A stretch of 64,000 nt of DNA from Paractinoplanes polyasparticus (GCF_019710575.1 NZ_JAHWFK010000031.1:124001-188000), one strand, 5' to 3'; positions 16,858-25,823 are shown, numbered from the stretch's first letter. Made by a program: numbers and translations. Notes: generated from the sequence alone by a model not told the origin.

Positions 16858-18012
16858 ATGAAAGTCACCGGTTACCGCAGCCTGTTGACCCGGCACGACT
16901 GGGGCCGGCTGACCGGCGACGCCAACGGCGTGATGCCCGAGCCGCTCACCGACGTGCACGTCCTGATCCTCGAGACGGACGAGGGGCTCGAAGGTGTCGG
17001 GGTCGGCGCCCACGGCGACATCGACCGGGTCTTCGGCGCTGTCGAGGGTGAGGATCCGCGCGCGGTCACGGCGCTCTACGACCGCATGCTGAGGTGGGTG
17101 TTCAAGACCGGGCACGCGGGGGCGGCGTTCGGGGCGATCGGCGCGATCGACATGGCGCTGTGGGACCTCAAGGCGAAGGCGGCCGGTGAGCCGCTGTGGC
17201 GCACCCTCGGCGCCCTGGACCGGTACGTGCCGGGCTACGCCTCCGGTCTCGACATCGCCCTCGACGACGAGGCGCTCGTCCGGCTCTACGAGCGCTACGC
17301 CGACCGCGGCTTCACCTCGGCCAAGCTCAAGGGTGGTCACGACGTCACCCACGACCGGCGCCGGCTGCTGGCGGTTCGCGACGTGCTGGCCCGCAACTCG
17401 GAGCATCCGGCGCTCATGCTCGATGCCAACGAGGCCTGGAACCGTACTCAGGCGGTCCGCTTCGTGAGCGAGCTCGAGCGGGACATCGACCTGGCCTGGA
17501 TCGAGGAGCCGGTGCGCCGGTGGGACGCGGCGGGTCTGGCCTCCGTCGGCCGGCACCTCCGCGCGGGCGTCGCGACGGGTGAGAATCTGACCGGCCTGGA
17601 GCAGTACCGGCCCCTGTTCGACGCCGGCGCCGTCGACATCGTGCAGGTCGGCAACGTCTGGGGCATCACCCACTTCCTCCGGGTGGCCGCCGTCGCGCAC
17701 TGCCATGATCTTCCGGTGAGCCCGGTGACGTACCACGCCAATCCGGTGGCCCACGCGGCCGCCGCGGTCCCCAACCACCTCGCCTTCGAGGTCCAGCACC
17801 TCACCTCGCCGATCGGCGTGGAGATCGACCAGGAGATCCTGGACGGCGGCATCGTCCTGGGCGACCAGCCCGGCATCGGTATCCGGGTCGACGAGGAGCG
17901 CATCAACGCCGTCCGGGCCGCCACCCCGGTCGCCGGTGCGGCCGGGCCGCACGTCCGCCCCCGCCGGGCCGGCCTGCGTCTGGTCCCCGACACCTCGGCT
18001 GCGCTGTCATGA
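16858..18012 (+). CDS. mandelate racemase/enolase superfamily sugar-acid dehydratase
   Basis: 384 residues. The enolase-superfamily capping domain (1-125) precedes the barrel. The KxK motif is AKLKGG. Metal ligands appear as Asp in LDANEAW, Glu in AWIEEPVRRWD and Glu in ATGENLTG, and a His base in VTYHANPVAH. Such enzymes dehydrate aldonates to 2-keto-3-deoxy acids. Placed between importer, lactonase and aldose dehydrogenase, L-fuconate or a similar 6-deoxyaldonate is the likely substrate, although it is shorter than the Xanthomonas fuconate dehydratase. Rhamnonate or galactonate cannot be excluded. The stop overlaps the next ATG. Confidence 0.85.
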   Translation: MKVTGYRSLLTRHDWGRLTGDANGVMPEPLTDVHVLILETDEGLEGVGVGAHGDIDRVFGAVEGEDPRAVTALYDRMLRWVFKTGHAGAAFGAIGAIDMALWDLKAKAAGEPLWRTLGALDRYVPGYASGLDIALDDEALVRLYERYADRGFTSAKLKGGHDVTHDRRRLLAVRDVLARNSEHPALMLDANEAWNRTQAVRFVSELERDIDLAWIEEPVRRWDAAGLASVGRHLRAGVATGENLTGLEQYRPLFDAGAVDIVQVGNVWGITHFLRVAAVAHCHDLPVSPVTYHANPVAHAAAAVPNHLAFEVQHLTSPIGVEIDQEILDGGIVLGDQPGIGIRVDEERINAVRAATPVAGAAGPHVRPRRAGLRLVPDTSAALS

Positions 18013-18833
18013 GCGGCGTCGTCGACGCGCACGTGCATCTGTGGAACCTCGCCACCGACCCGCAGCCGTGGATCGATCCGCAGTCGATGGCAGCCATCGA
18101 TCGTGACTTCAGCTCCGGCGACCTCGAGCAGATGCTCGACGCGACGGGCGCCGACGCCGCGATAGTCGTGCAGGCCTGGAACAGCGTCGCCGAGACCGGA
18201 CGGCTGCTGGACGATCCCGGGCGCCGGATCGCCGGCGTGGTGGGCTGGATCGACCTCACCGCCGACGTGGAAGCGCAGCTCGACGCGCTGGGCGCCGGCA
18301 CCCGCCGGCGCCTGGTCGGCCTCCGGCATCTGGTTCATGTCGACCCCGATCCCGGCTGGCTGGGCCGCCCCGACGTCGGGGTGGCCCTCGACGCGCTCGC
18401 CACCCGTGACCTCTGTTTCGACCTGGTCCTCAGGCCCTGGCAGTTGCCGTTGGCGGCGACAGTGGCCGCGGGCCGTCCCGGCCTGCGCTTCGTTCTCGAC
18501 CACCTCGGCGGCATCGCCGAGAGCACCGACGACGCCGACTGGGAGGCGGGTCTGCGTGCTCTCGCGGCCCACTCGCACGTCCGCGCCAAGATCTCGGGGC
18601 TGGCCGGCCTGGTGGGCGACCCGGTCCGGCTGCGCCGGGTGGTCGGCGTCGCGCTCGACGCCTTCGGGCCGGACCGGCTCATGTACGGCTCCGACTGGCC
18701 CCTGACCCGCCTGAGCACCGGGCCGGTGGTCTGGCGGGCAACGGTGGATGAGCTGATCAGCGACCTGAGCGAGGGGGAACGCCGGGCGATCCTGTCGGGC
18801 ACCGCGACGGCCTGCTACGGTCTCGGCACATGA
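18009..18833 (+). CDS. amidohydrolase-2 family sugar lactonase (fuconolactonase-like)
   Basis: 274 residues. It has the metal-binding DAHVHLWNL at the N-terminus and YGSDWPLTRL, with the C-terminal Asp, as in TIM-barrel amidohydrolase-2 proteins. The LDHLGG and MYGSDWP motifs are usual in L-fucono- and L-rhamnono-lactonases. It would open the aldonolactone made by the AKR next door and deliver the acid to the dehydratase. It overlaps both neighbours by four bases (ATGA). Confidence 0.87.
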   Translation: MSGVVDAHVHLWNLATDPQPWIDPQSMAAIDRDFSSGDLEQMLDATGADAAIVVQAWNSVAETGRLLDDPGRRIAGVVGWIDLTADVEAQLDALGAGTRRRLVGLRHLVHVDPDPGWLGRPDVGVALDALATRDLCFDLVLRPWQLPLAATVAAGRPGLRFVLDHLGGIAESTDDADWEAGLRALAAHSHVRAKISGLAGLVGDPVRLRRVVGVALDAFGPDRLMYGSDWPLTRLSTGPVVWRATVDELISDLSEGERRAILSGTATACYGLGT

Positions 18834-19822
18834 ACCCGGCCGTCGCGAAGCTGTTCGATCGGGCTCGGTCACCGCACGGAGTCATCGGTCTCGGCGGCGC
18901 CCCCTTCGGCAACTTCGCCGCCGCCATGGACGACGAACGGGCCGGCGCCACCCTGCGGCGCGCCTGGGACCGGGGAGTCCGCTACTTCGACACCGCTCCG
19001 CACTACGGCCTCGGGCTCTCCGAGCGCCGGATCGGCGCGGAGCTGAGCCACCGGCCGCGCGACGAGTTCGTCATCTCCACCAAGGTGGGCCGGTTGATCG
19101 TTCCCCGGGTGCCTCCGCTCGACCAGGACGACGACGGCTTCCTGGTGCCCGGAAACCTGGGACGACAGTGGGACTTCTCGGCCGCCGGGGTCGAGCGTTC
19201 GCTGTACGAGAGCCTCGAGCGGCTCAGCCTCGACCGGGTCGACATCCTCTTCGCGCACGACCCCGATCAGGCCTGGGACGGCGCGGCGCGGGAGGCCTTG
19301 GCCTCGCTGACGCGGCTCAAGGCGGCGGGCCTCGTCTCGGCCGTCGGGATCGGGACCAACTCGACCGCCGGGCTCGCCCCGCTCGTCCGCGAGGGCCTGG
19401 TCGATGTGATCATGCTGGCCAACCGGTACTCGCTGCTCGACCAGGAAGCGCTCGAAACGGTCCTGGACCCGGCCGCGGAGAACGGAGTGGCCGTCGTCGC
19501 CGTCGGGGTCTTCGCGACGGGTCTGCTCTCGACCGTTCAGCCCGATGCCCGAGCGACCTACGACTATCGCCCGGCCGGCGCCGCCGTTGTGGACCGGGCG
19601 CGGCGGATAGCATCGATCTGTGCCGACCACGGCGTCGCCCTGCCGGCCGCCGCTCTCGCCTTTCCGCTCCTGCACCCCGCGGTCGCCGCGGTGGCGGTCG
19701 GGATGCGTTCACCGCGCGAGGTCGACGAGGATCTCGAGCAGTTCACCGCCGGCATCCCGGGCCGGCTCTGGCCGGATCTGGTCGCCGCCGGGCTCCTCCC
19801 GGCGGGCGCCGTCCCGTCCTAA
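18830..19822 (+). CDS. aldo/keto reductase, L-fucose/D-threo-aldose 1-dehydrogenase type
   Basis: 330 residues of the AKR barrel. The start IGLGGAPFGNFAAAM and the segment RYFDTAPHYGLGLSERRIG carry catalytic Asp and Tyr. ISTKVGR gives the Lys and LFAHDPD the His. The PDQAWD and GVGMRSPREV-like features match the branch containing L-fucose dehydrogenase, D-threo-aldose dehydrogenase and pyridoxal 4-dehydrogenase. It is predicted to oxidise the free sugar to its lactone with NAD(P). It is the last gene of the six-gene importer operon and overlaps the convergent GntR gene by four bases. Confidence 0.85.
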   Translation: MNPAVAKLFDRARSPHGVIGLGGAPFGNFAAAMDDERAGATLRRAWDRGVRYFDTAPHYGLGLSERRIGAELSHRPRDEFVISTKVGRLIVPRVPPLDQDDDGFLVPGNLGRQWDFSAAGVERSLYESLERLSLDRVDILFAHDPDQAWDGAAREALASLTRLKAAGLVSAVGIGTNSTAGLAPLVREGLVDVIMLANRYSLLDQEALETVLDPAAENGVAVVAVGVFATGLLSTVQPDARATYDYRPAGAAVVDRARRIASICADHGVALPAAALAFPLLHPAVAAVAVGMRSPREVDEDLEQFTAGIPGRLWPDLVAAGLLPAGAVPS

Positions 19823-20568
19823 GGAGTGTCGCGCGCCGGCGACTCGAACCGGCGCCGCTGCCACGAGCCGAGGATGTGGTCGCGCATCGTGGTCTCGGCG
19901 GCGGCGACATCCTGGCGGGTGATCGCGTCGAGGACCAGAGCGTGCTCGTCGACCGTCGATTCGAACGCCTTCTCGTAGCCCATGCCGTGGAACCGGTTGC
20001 TCTCCAGCGCCCGCAGATAGAGGCGCTTGGCGATGTTCTCGGCCAGGCGGTTGCCGGACAACTCCATGACCGTGAGATGGAAGACGACGTCGGCCTGCCG
20101 GGACGCATCGCTTTCCTGGCGCTGCTCCCGCATCACCTCCAGCGCGTGCGCGATGCGGGTCAGGCCCTCCTCGGTGCGTTGTGCGGCCACGGTTCCCGCC
20201 ATGGCGGACTCGAGATTCGCGCGGACGACCGTGAGCTCGTCGAGAACGCCGAGTGACTCGTCGTTGTCGATCAGCGTGGCGAGCACGACCGGGTCGAGCA
20301 TGTTCCACGAGCCGGACCGGGCCACCTGCGTCCCGCGGCCCTGCGTGACGATCAGCAGGCCCTTCTCCTCCAGCCGCTTGACCGATTCGCGGATGACGGT
20401 GCGGCTGACGCCGAAGTGCTCGCTCAGCGGTCCCTCGGGCGGCAGCAGCTCGCCCTCGGGAATCTGGCCGGTGACGATCAGCTCGACCAGCTCGAGCACG
20501 ACGGCCACGCTCAACCGGTCGGGGCGCCGGCGAAGGGGAGTGGCGAACGCGTCCGGTGGAGCCGTCAT
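19819..20568 (-). CDS. GntR family regulator, FadR/FCD subfamily (first of two)
   Basis: 249 residues. The winged helix-turn-helix (about 20-85) includes LPPEGPLSEHFGVSRTVI and ESVKRLEEKGLL; the all-helical FCD effector domain follows, with the metal-binding pattern HLTVMELSGN and DEH. FCD regulators sense carboxylates or sugar acids, which fits a pathway of aldonates. It is encoded directly behind the second GntR gene in the same direction. Confidence 0.9.
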   Translation of the reverse strand: MTAPPDAFATPLRRRPDRLSVAVVLELVELIVTGQIPEGELLPPEGPLSEHFGVSRTVIRESVKRLEEKGLLIVTQGRGTQVARSGSWNMLDPVVLATLIDNDESLGVLDELTVVRANLESAMAGTVAAQRTEEGLTRIAHALEVMREQRQESDASRQADVVFHLTVMELSGNRLAENIAKRLYLRALESNRFHGMGYEKAFESTVDEHALVLDAITRQDVAAAETTMRDHILGSWQRRRFESPARDTP

Positions 20569-20603
20569 GGTCGTACCTTACCCATGGACGCCGGCGGCGC
20601 GGC

Positions 20604-21371
20604 TCAGCGCCGCAGGCGTGAGGGAGCTTCGGGCCCACCCCGCCGGACCAGCCAGGCCTCGGTGATGTGGGTGAACATCGCCGTGGCGGCGCCCTCGGGG
20701 TCGTGCGCCGCTATGCGCTCGTAGATGTGCCGGTGCCCCTGGTTCGACGCCACACACAGCGCCCGCTCGGCCCGGCCCATGTAGCGCGCGGTGTTGACCA
20801 CCTGGCTCTCCAGCGCCCGGACGACGCCGCGGGCGAGGCGGTTGCCGGCGGTCCGCATGATCGTGTCGTGGAAGGCGCGGTCGTGCTCGGCGTACGTGAG
20901 CGGGTCGTCCACGAGTTCGTCCATGCGATCCACCAGGTCGCGCAACCGGTCCAGGGTCTCGTCGCCGGCCACCCGGGCCGCCACGTGGGCCATGTCCGAC
21001 TCCAGCAGCCGACGGGTGACGACGAGGTCGTCGAGAATGGCCAGGCTGTCGTCGGTGGCGATGGTGGCGCGCAGCACCACCTCGTCCAGCATGTCCCACC
21101 GGGACGGCGCGGTGACGATGGTGCCCGCACCCTGCCGGACCTGCACCAGTCCCTTTTCCTGAAGGATCTTCACCGCCTCCCGGATGACGGTCCGGCTCAC
21201 GCCGAAGGCCTCACCCAGCGCGGGTTCCGGAGGCAGGGGACTGCCGGGCGGATACGTGCCGAGCACGATGCGCTCCACGAGCTCCGCCGTGATGGCTCTC
21301 GCGAGGTTGGCCGGGCGCCGGGCCCGGGCCGGCCGGGGCAGGCCCTTCGCCACCTCGCGCGATGCCGTCAC
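20604..21371 (-). CDS. GntR family regulator, FadR/FCD subfamily (second of two)
   Basis: About 255 residues from GTG 21371; an ATG at 21407 is in frame but lies inside the operator-like repeats. HTH: LPPEPALGEAFGVSRTVI, EAVKILQEKGLVQVRQGAGT. The FCD domain carries DRAFHDTIMRTAGNRL and the second His cluster NQGHRHIYERI. It is about 35 bases upstream of the other GntR gene, so both are likely co-expressed. Its own promoter carries the ATATAAG/CATACGT element also found in the divergent sugar promoter, suggesting autoregulation. Confidence 0.88.
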   Translation of the reverse strand: MTASREVAKGLPRPARARRPANLARAITAELVERIVLGTYPPGSPLPPEPALGEAFGVSRTVIREAVKILQEKGLVQVRQGAGTIVTAPSRWDMLDEVVLRATIATDDSLAILDDLVVTRRLLESDMAHVAARVAGDETLDRLRDLVDRMDELVDDPLTYAEHDRAFHDTIMRTAGNRLARGVVRALESQVVNTARYMGRAERALCVASNQGHRHIYERIAAHDPEGAATAMFTHITEAWLVRRGGPEAPSRLRR

Positions 21372-21389
21372 GAGTCCACAGCCTACAGC

Positions 21390-21410
21390 ATATAAGTCAT
21401 ACGTCATACG
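21390..21410. promoter_or_regulatory. operator-like repeats upstream of the GntR pair
   Basis: ATATAAG (21390-21396), then CATACGT (21398-21404) and a direct repeat CATACG (21405-21410). It shares spacing and sequence with the element at 13563-13581 read on the other strand. Probable GntR operator. Confidence 0.6.
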
Positions 21411-21510
21411 AATACGTGTTCGGTGCTCCCGCGTTGACGGCCGGGACCGCCGGGGCTGATCATGCGGTACGGGTCGAGGTCGCCCTCTCGATCGTCGCAC
21501 GTTCGGTACA

Positions 21511-21530
21511 GTGCTTCGAATAAAGCACTT
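21511..21530. promoter_or_regulatory. LacI-type operator at the lacI-like promoter
   Basis: GTGCTT-CGAATA-AAGCAC is an inverted repeat (21511-21528). The minus strand of 21517-21530 reads AAGTGCTTTATTCG, close to AAGTGCTTTTATGG at 22600-22613. It lies about 30 bases before the LacI-family start, which suggests autoregulation. Confidence 0.6.
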
Positions 21531-21560
21531 CAAGGACGGTATCGAAGCGAGGCGGCTGGG

Positions 21561-22553
21561 TTGGCGGCGGGTGATCGGGTCACCATCTACGAGGTCGCTG
21601 AGCGCGCGCGGGTCAGCATTTCGACGGTCTCGAACGTGCTCAACAAGCCCGACCGGGTCAGCCCGGCGACCCGCGCCCGGGTGCTGGCGGCGGCCGACGA
21701 GCTCGGGTTCGTGCCCAAGATGCAGGCAGTCTCCTTCGCCCGGCGTGCTGCCGGCCGGATCGGCGTCATGGCGCCCTTCACGTCCTACAGCTCCTACCTT
21801 CGCCGGCTGTCCGGGCTGCTGGCCACGGCGGCCCAGCTGGAGATCGACGTCGTGGTCTTCGATCACGAGTCCGCCGCTCTGGCCTCGTCGCCGGTGCTGG
21901 CCAGCATGCCCATTCACGGGCGCCTCGACGGGTTGATCGTGATGGGGCTGCCGATCGAGGATGCCATCGCGGAACGGCTCCGGGAGCGGAATTTGCCGAC
22001 AGTGGCCGTCGACGCGGACAGCGCGCTCTTCAGCCGGGTCGTGATCGACGACAGCAACGGTGGCAGCCTCGCTGCCGCGCACCTGCGCGACCGCGGTCAT
22101 CGCCGGGTCGGTTATCTGCTCGAGCGCCAGGTCTCCGACTACGAGTCCCAGGCGATCCGGCGGTTGTCCGGCTTCGAGCAGGTCATCGGCGCGGCGGGCG
22201 GCGACGTGCGGGTGGCGACGAGCGACAACTCCGTCGGCGCGGCCCGCCAGGCCGCCGCCGCCCTGCTGGACGTCGCCGACCGTCCGAGCGCGGTGATGGC
22301 TCACCACGACGCGCTCGCCGTCGGCGTGCTGCTGGCCGCCCGCGACCGGGGGCTCCGGGTGCCCGATGACGTGGCCGTCATGGGCTTCGACGACGGCGAG
22401 GCCGCGACCGCTGCCGACCTGACGACCGTGCGACAGCCCTTCGAGGAGTCGGGCAACACCGCGCTCGGTGTGCTGCTGGGGCACATCGACGGCTCCGACC
22501 TGCGGTCCACGACCGTGCTCGACGTGCGGCTGGTCGAACGTTCCACCACCTGA
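21561..22553 (+). CDS. LacI family transcriptional regulator
   Basis: About 330 residues from TTG 21561, the nearest start to the canonical HTH VTIYEVAERARVSISTVSN, VLNKPDRVSPATR (hinge helix included). The rest is a periplasmic-binding-protein-like effector domain, ending with VPDDVAVMGFDDGEAATAA, LTTVRQPFEE and a short tail. GAGG lies nine bases upstream. It should repress the importer operon at 22734, whose promoter shares the operator motif found before this gene. Confidence 0.88.
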   Translation: MAAGDRVTIYEVAERARVSISTVSNVLNKPDRVSPATRARVLAAADELGFVPKMQAVSFARRAAGRIGVMAPFTSYSSYLRRLSGLLATAAQLEIDVVVFDHESAALASSPVLASMPIHGRLDGLIVMGLPIEDAIAERLRERNLPTVAVDADSALFSRVVIDDSNGGSLAAAHLRDRGHRRVGYLLERQVSDYESQAIRRLSGFEQVIGAAGGDVRVATSDNSVGAARQAAAALLDVADRPSAVMAHHDALAVGVLLAARDRGLRVPDDVAVMGFDDGEAATAADLTTVRQPFEESGNTALGVLLGHIDGSDLRSTTVLDVRLVERSTT

Positions 22554-22591
22554 CGGTCCCGGCCGAGCACACCGGCCGGGTCGGGACGCCA

Positions 22592-22613
22592 CGAATAAAA
22601 GTGCTTTTATGGA
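22592..22613. promoter_or_regulatory. LacI-type operator before the second sugar importer
   Basis: The near-perfect palindrome ATAAAA-GTGC-TTTTAT (22595-22610) is preceded by CG and followed by GGAAACGCTT. A TTGACA -35-like box begins at 22619. It is related to the site at 21511-21530, so both are likely bound by the LacI protein encoded between them. Confidence 0.6.
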
Positions 22614-22733
22614 AACGCTTGACACGCCGGAGACGGTGAGGTTTCGTGCTTGTAACACGGTGCTGGAGGCCGTCCGACAAGTTTCGAATCCCGCGTCCAC
22701 CACTGCCTTTTCTTGCGATCCTGGAGGCCTGCC

Positions 22734-24092
22734 ATGGCTCACGGACCCCTCAGCCGACCACTACGTGCCGCCCTTGCCCTCTCCGCCGTCCTCACCGTCA
22801 CGGCGGCCTGCAGCGCGCCCGGCGGCAGCTCGGACACGACCGACGCCGGCGCCAGCGCGGCCCCGGTCACGTCGGCCACCTGCGGCACCGATCCGGTCAC
22901 CCTCTCCGGCTACTTCGAGACGGGTTTCCCGCTGCCCAAGGACCTGTCCGCGGAATTCTCGAAGCAGTTCCCGAACGTCAAGTTCGACATCCGCGAGGAC
23001 CAGTTCGCGGTGATCACCCAGAACGCGCCGCGGGTGCTGGCCGACGACCCGCCGGACCTGATGCGCCTGCCGCAGGTCTCCGAACTGGTCAAGGACAGCC
23101 TGCTGAAGAACCTGGACGGCTACGCCCAGGCCTTCGGGTGGGACAAGTGGCCGGCCTCGCAGCTGCAGCAGATGCGCGTGTCGCCGACCGGCGAGCGCGG
23201 TGACGGCCCGCTGTACGCGATGGGCCTCAACTTCAGCATGACCGGCATCTTCTACAACAAGAAGCTGGCCGCTCAGATCGGCATGACCAAGCCGCCGGAG
23301 ACACTGGCCGAGTTCGACGCCGTCCTCCAGAAGGCCAAGGACGCCGGGATCACGCCGATCAACCAGTTCAACGGCGGCGCCACCGGCGGCCTGGCCTTCC
23401 CGCTGCAGAACCTGATGGCCGCGTACGGCGAACCGGGCGCCATCAACGACTGGATCTTCCAGAAGCCCGGGGCCACCATCGACACCCCGACCAACCTGCA
23501 GGCGACCCAGCACCTGGAGAAGTGGATCAAGGCGGGCTACTTCGCGCCGGACATAAACTCGCAGGACTACGCGGCGATGATGAGCCGCTTCATCGGCGGC
23601 AAGAACCTGTTCATCTTCGACGGCGACTGGGAGTCGGGCAACCTCGACAAGCAGATGGCCGGCAACGCGGGCTTCTTCCTGATGCCGTCCGCGCAGGCCG
23701 GTGGCAAGCAGGCAGCGATGTCGGCCCCGCTGACGTACGGCATCAGCAGCAAGGCCAAGAACGCCGACTGTGCCGCCTTCTTCCTCAACTGGGTCGCGAC
23801 CAACGAGAAGGCCCGCGACATCGCGGTCAAGGTCGGCGGTTCGCACCCGATGGGCCCGGCGGACGCCTACATGCCGGCCGTACAGCAGGGAACCGTCACG
23901 GCCAGCACGCTCGAGGCCGGCGCGACCATCGGTGAGGACAACGGCGCCATGGACTTCATCGCCAACGCGACCGGGGCGATCTACGCCAAGGGGTGGACGC
24001 CGCAGCTGCAGAAGCTGGTGGCCGGGCAGCAGACCCCGGACGGCCTGCTGAAGTCCGTGCAGAAGGACTACGAGAGCCAGGTCAAGAAGTAA
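22734..24092 (+). CDS. carbohydrate ABC transporter substrate-binding lipoprotein
   Basis: 452 residues. A signal with lipobox VTAA-C is followed by a family-1 extracellular binding domain (KDLSAEFSKQFPNVKFDIRE, IFYNKKLAAQIGMTKPPETL, FDGDWESGNLDKQM). GGAGG stands six bases before the ATG. It is the first gene of a LacI-controlled operon with two permeases and an SGNH hydrolase. The ligand is not readable from sequence; an oligosaccharide is plausible. Confidence 0.92.
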   Translation: MAHGPLSRPLRAALALSAVLTVTAACSAPGGSSDTTDAGASAAPVTSATCGTDPVTLSGYFETGFPLPKDLSAEFSKQFPNVKFDIREDQFAVITQNAPRVLADDPPDLMRLPQVSELVKDSLLKNLDGYAQAFGWDKWPASQLQQMRVSPTGERGDGPLYAMGLNFSMTGIFYNKKLAAQIGMTKPPETLAEFDAVLQKAKDAGITPINQFNGGATGGLAFPLQNLMAAYGEPGAINDWIFQKPGATIDTPTNLQATQHLEKWIKAGYFAPDINSQDYAAMMSRFIGGKNLFIFDGDWESGNLDKQMAGNAGFFLMPSAQAGGKQAAMSAPLTYGISSKAKNADCAAFFLNWVATNEKARDIAVKVGGSHPMGPADAYMPAVQQGTVTASTLEAGATIGEDNGAMDFIANATGAIYAKGWTPQLQKLVAGQQTPDGLLKSVQKDYESQVKK

Positions 24093-25000
24093 TGTCGGCT
24101 CCCGCGACGGGGCGGCGCGTGCGACGTGCGCGCCGCCCCCGTGGCGCCTGGCTCGGCTGGCTGTTCGCGCTCCCGGCCGTCGTCATGTACGCCACCTTCG
24201 TGCTGCGCCCCCTGCTGCTCACGGTGCAGTACTCGCTGTACGACTGGAACGGCATCGGGGCGTCCACCTGGGTCGGGCTGGACAACTATCGCCGGCTGTT
24301 CACCGACTCCGAGCTGTTCGCCTCGATCCTGCACGCGTTCGAGCTGATCCTGTTCTTCAGCCTGATCCCGGTGCTGCTGGGCCTGTTCGTCGCGGCCACC
24401 ATCCGGGGCATCGCCCAGAGCCGGCTGGCCACGGTCGCGCGCACGGTGCTGTTCCTGCCCCAGGTCATCCCGCTGGTGGCGGCCGGCATCATGTGGAGCT
24501 GGCTGCTGTCGACCACCGGCCTGGCCAACGAGTTGCTGTCCGCGGTCGGCCTCGACAGCGTCACCCGGGCCTGGCTGGGCGACTTCGACACGGCCCTCGC
24601 CGCGGTCGGCATCATCGGCGCCTGGGTCCTCGTGGGTCTCTGCACGCTGCTTCTGCTCGCCGGCATGAGCAAGATCGATCCGGCGCTGTACGAGGCGGCT
24701 CGCCTGGACGGCGCCGGACCGGTCCGTGAATTCTTCTCGATCACCCTGCCCAGCCTGCGCCAGGAGATCGGTGTCTGCGTCACCGTCACCGTGATCGCCG
24801 CGCTGGCCAGCTTCGACATCGTCTACATCGCCACCCAGGGCGGACCGGGCAACAGCACCATGGTGCCCGGCCTGGAGATCTACTATCTCGCCTTCTCGGA
24901 GCGCGAGGTCGGCATGGCTTCGGCCCTCGCCGTGGCCCTGGTGTTTCTCGTGCTTGCCGTCGTCCTTCCGTTGCAGCGACTCACCAGGGACGCCCGATGA
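24092..25000 (+). CDS. sugar ABC transporter permease (MalF-like)
   Basis: 302 residues, six predicted membrane helices after an Arg-rich N-terminus. The EAA loop is EAARLDGAGPVREFFSITLP. The start overlaps the SBP stop by one base. It pairs with the permease at 24997. Confidence 0.92.
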   Translation: MSAPATGRRVRRARRPRGAWLGWLFALPAVVMYATFVLRPLLLTVQYSLYDWNGIGASTWVGLDNYRRLFTDSELFASILHAFELILFFSLIPVLLGLFVAATIRGIAQSRLATVARTVLFLPQVIPLVAAGIMWSWLLSTTGLANELLSAVGLDSVTRAWLGDFDTALAAVGIIGAWVLVGLCTLLLLAGMSKIDPALYEAARLDGAGPVREFFSITLPSLRQEIGVCVTVTVIAALASFDIVYIATQGGPGNSTMVPGLEIYYLAFSEREVGMASALAVALVFLVLAVVLPLQRLTRDAR

Positions 25001-25821
25001 TCGTCAACCGTCGCGAGACCTGGCTCGGGCGGGTGTTGCTCGTCCTGCTGATGGTCGTCACCGTCGTCCCGTTCCTCAGTCTGTTCGTCACGGCCCTGCA
25101 CCCCGCCGGCACCTACCCCTCGGGACTGTCGTGGCCGGAGAGCCCGCAGTGGGGCAACTTCGCCGACGCGTTCCGCGCGGCCGACATGGGCACGCTGTTG
25201 CTGTCCAGCGGCCTGATCGTGCTCGGCGTCGTCCCGATCTCGCTGCTGCTGGGCACCATGGCCGGGTTCGCCTTCGGTCACCTGCGGGTGCCGGGGCACC
25301 GGATCGGCTTCGTCATCTTCCTGCTGGGCCTCACGTTGCCCTTCGAGGGCATCATCACGCCGCTGTACTACCAGATTCGCGACATGGGACTGCTCAACAC
25401 CCGCTGGGCCATCATCCTGCCGCTGATCGGCCTGTTCATGCCGTTCTCGGTGGTGTGGATGCGGGCGCACTTCGTCACCATGCCCGACGACCTGTCCGAG
25501 GCCGCGCGCATCGACGGCGCCGGCACCTGGCAGCTGTTCTGGCGGGTGCACGTGCCGCTGGCCATGCCGGCGCTCTCGTCGCTGGCCATCCTTCTGTTCC
25601 TCTGGACGTGGAATCAGTTCCTGCTGGCCATCGTGCTCGTCGACGATCCCGCCAAACGCACCATGGCCGGGGCGCTGGGCGCGTTCCAGGGCCAGTGGGG
25701 CACCGACATCCCACTGCTGTGCGCCGGGGCGCTGCTGATCCTGGTGCCCACGCTGGCCGTCTTCCTCATCTTCCAGCGCCGCTTCGTCGCCGCGCTCCTG
25801 CAGGGCTCGATCAAGGGTTGA
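24997..25821 (+). CDS. sugar ABC transporter permease (MalG-like)
   Basis: 274 residues, six predicted helices. The EAA loop is EAARIDGAGTWQLFWRVHVP. The ATG overlaps the previous stop (ATGA). No ATP-binding subunit is encoded in the operon. Confidence 0.92.
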   Translation: MIVNRRETWLGRVLLVLLMVVTVVPFLSLFVTALHPAGTYPSGLSWPESPQWGNFADAFRAADMGTLLLSSGLIVLGVVPISLLLGTMAGFAFGHLRVPGHRIGFVIFLLGLTLPFEGIITPLYYQIRDMGLLNTRWAIILPLIGLFMPFSVVWMRAHFVTMPDDLSEAARIDGAGTWQLFWRVHVPLAMPALSSLAILLFLWTWNQFLLAIVLVDDPAKRTMAGALGAFQGQWGTDIPLLCAGALLILVPTLAVFLIFQRRFVAALLQGSIKG

Positions 25822-25823
25822 CC

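Noticed and set aside
20604..22742. Reading the second GntR gene as a 712-residue protein from 22742
   Set aside because: The extension is antisense to the LacI gene and has no domain; the GntR HTH starts just after GTG 21371.
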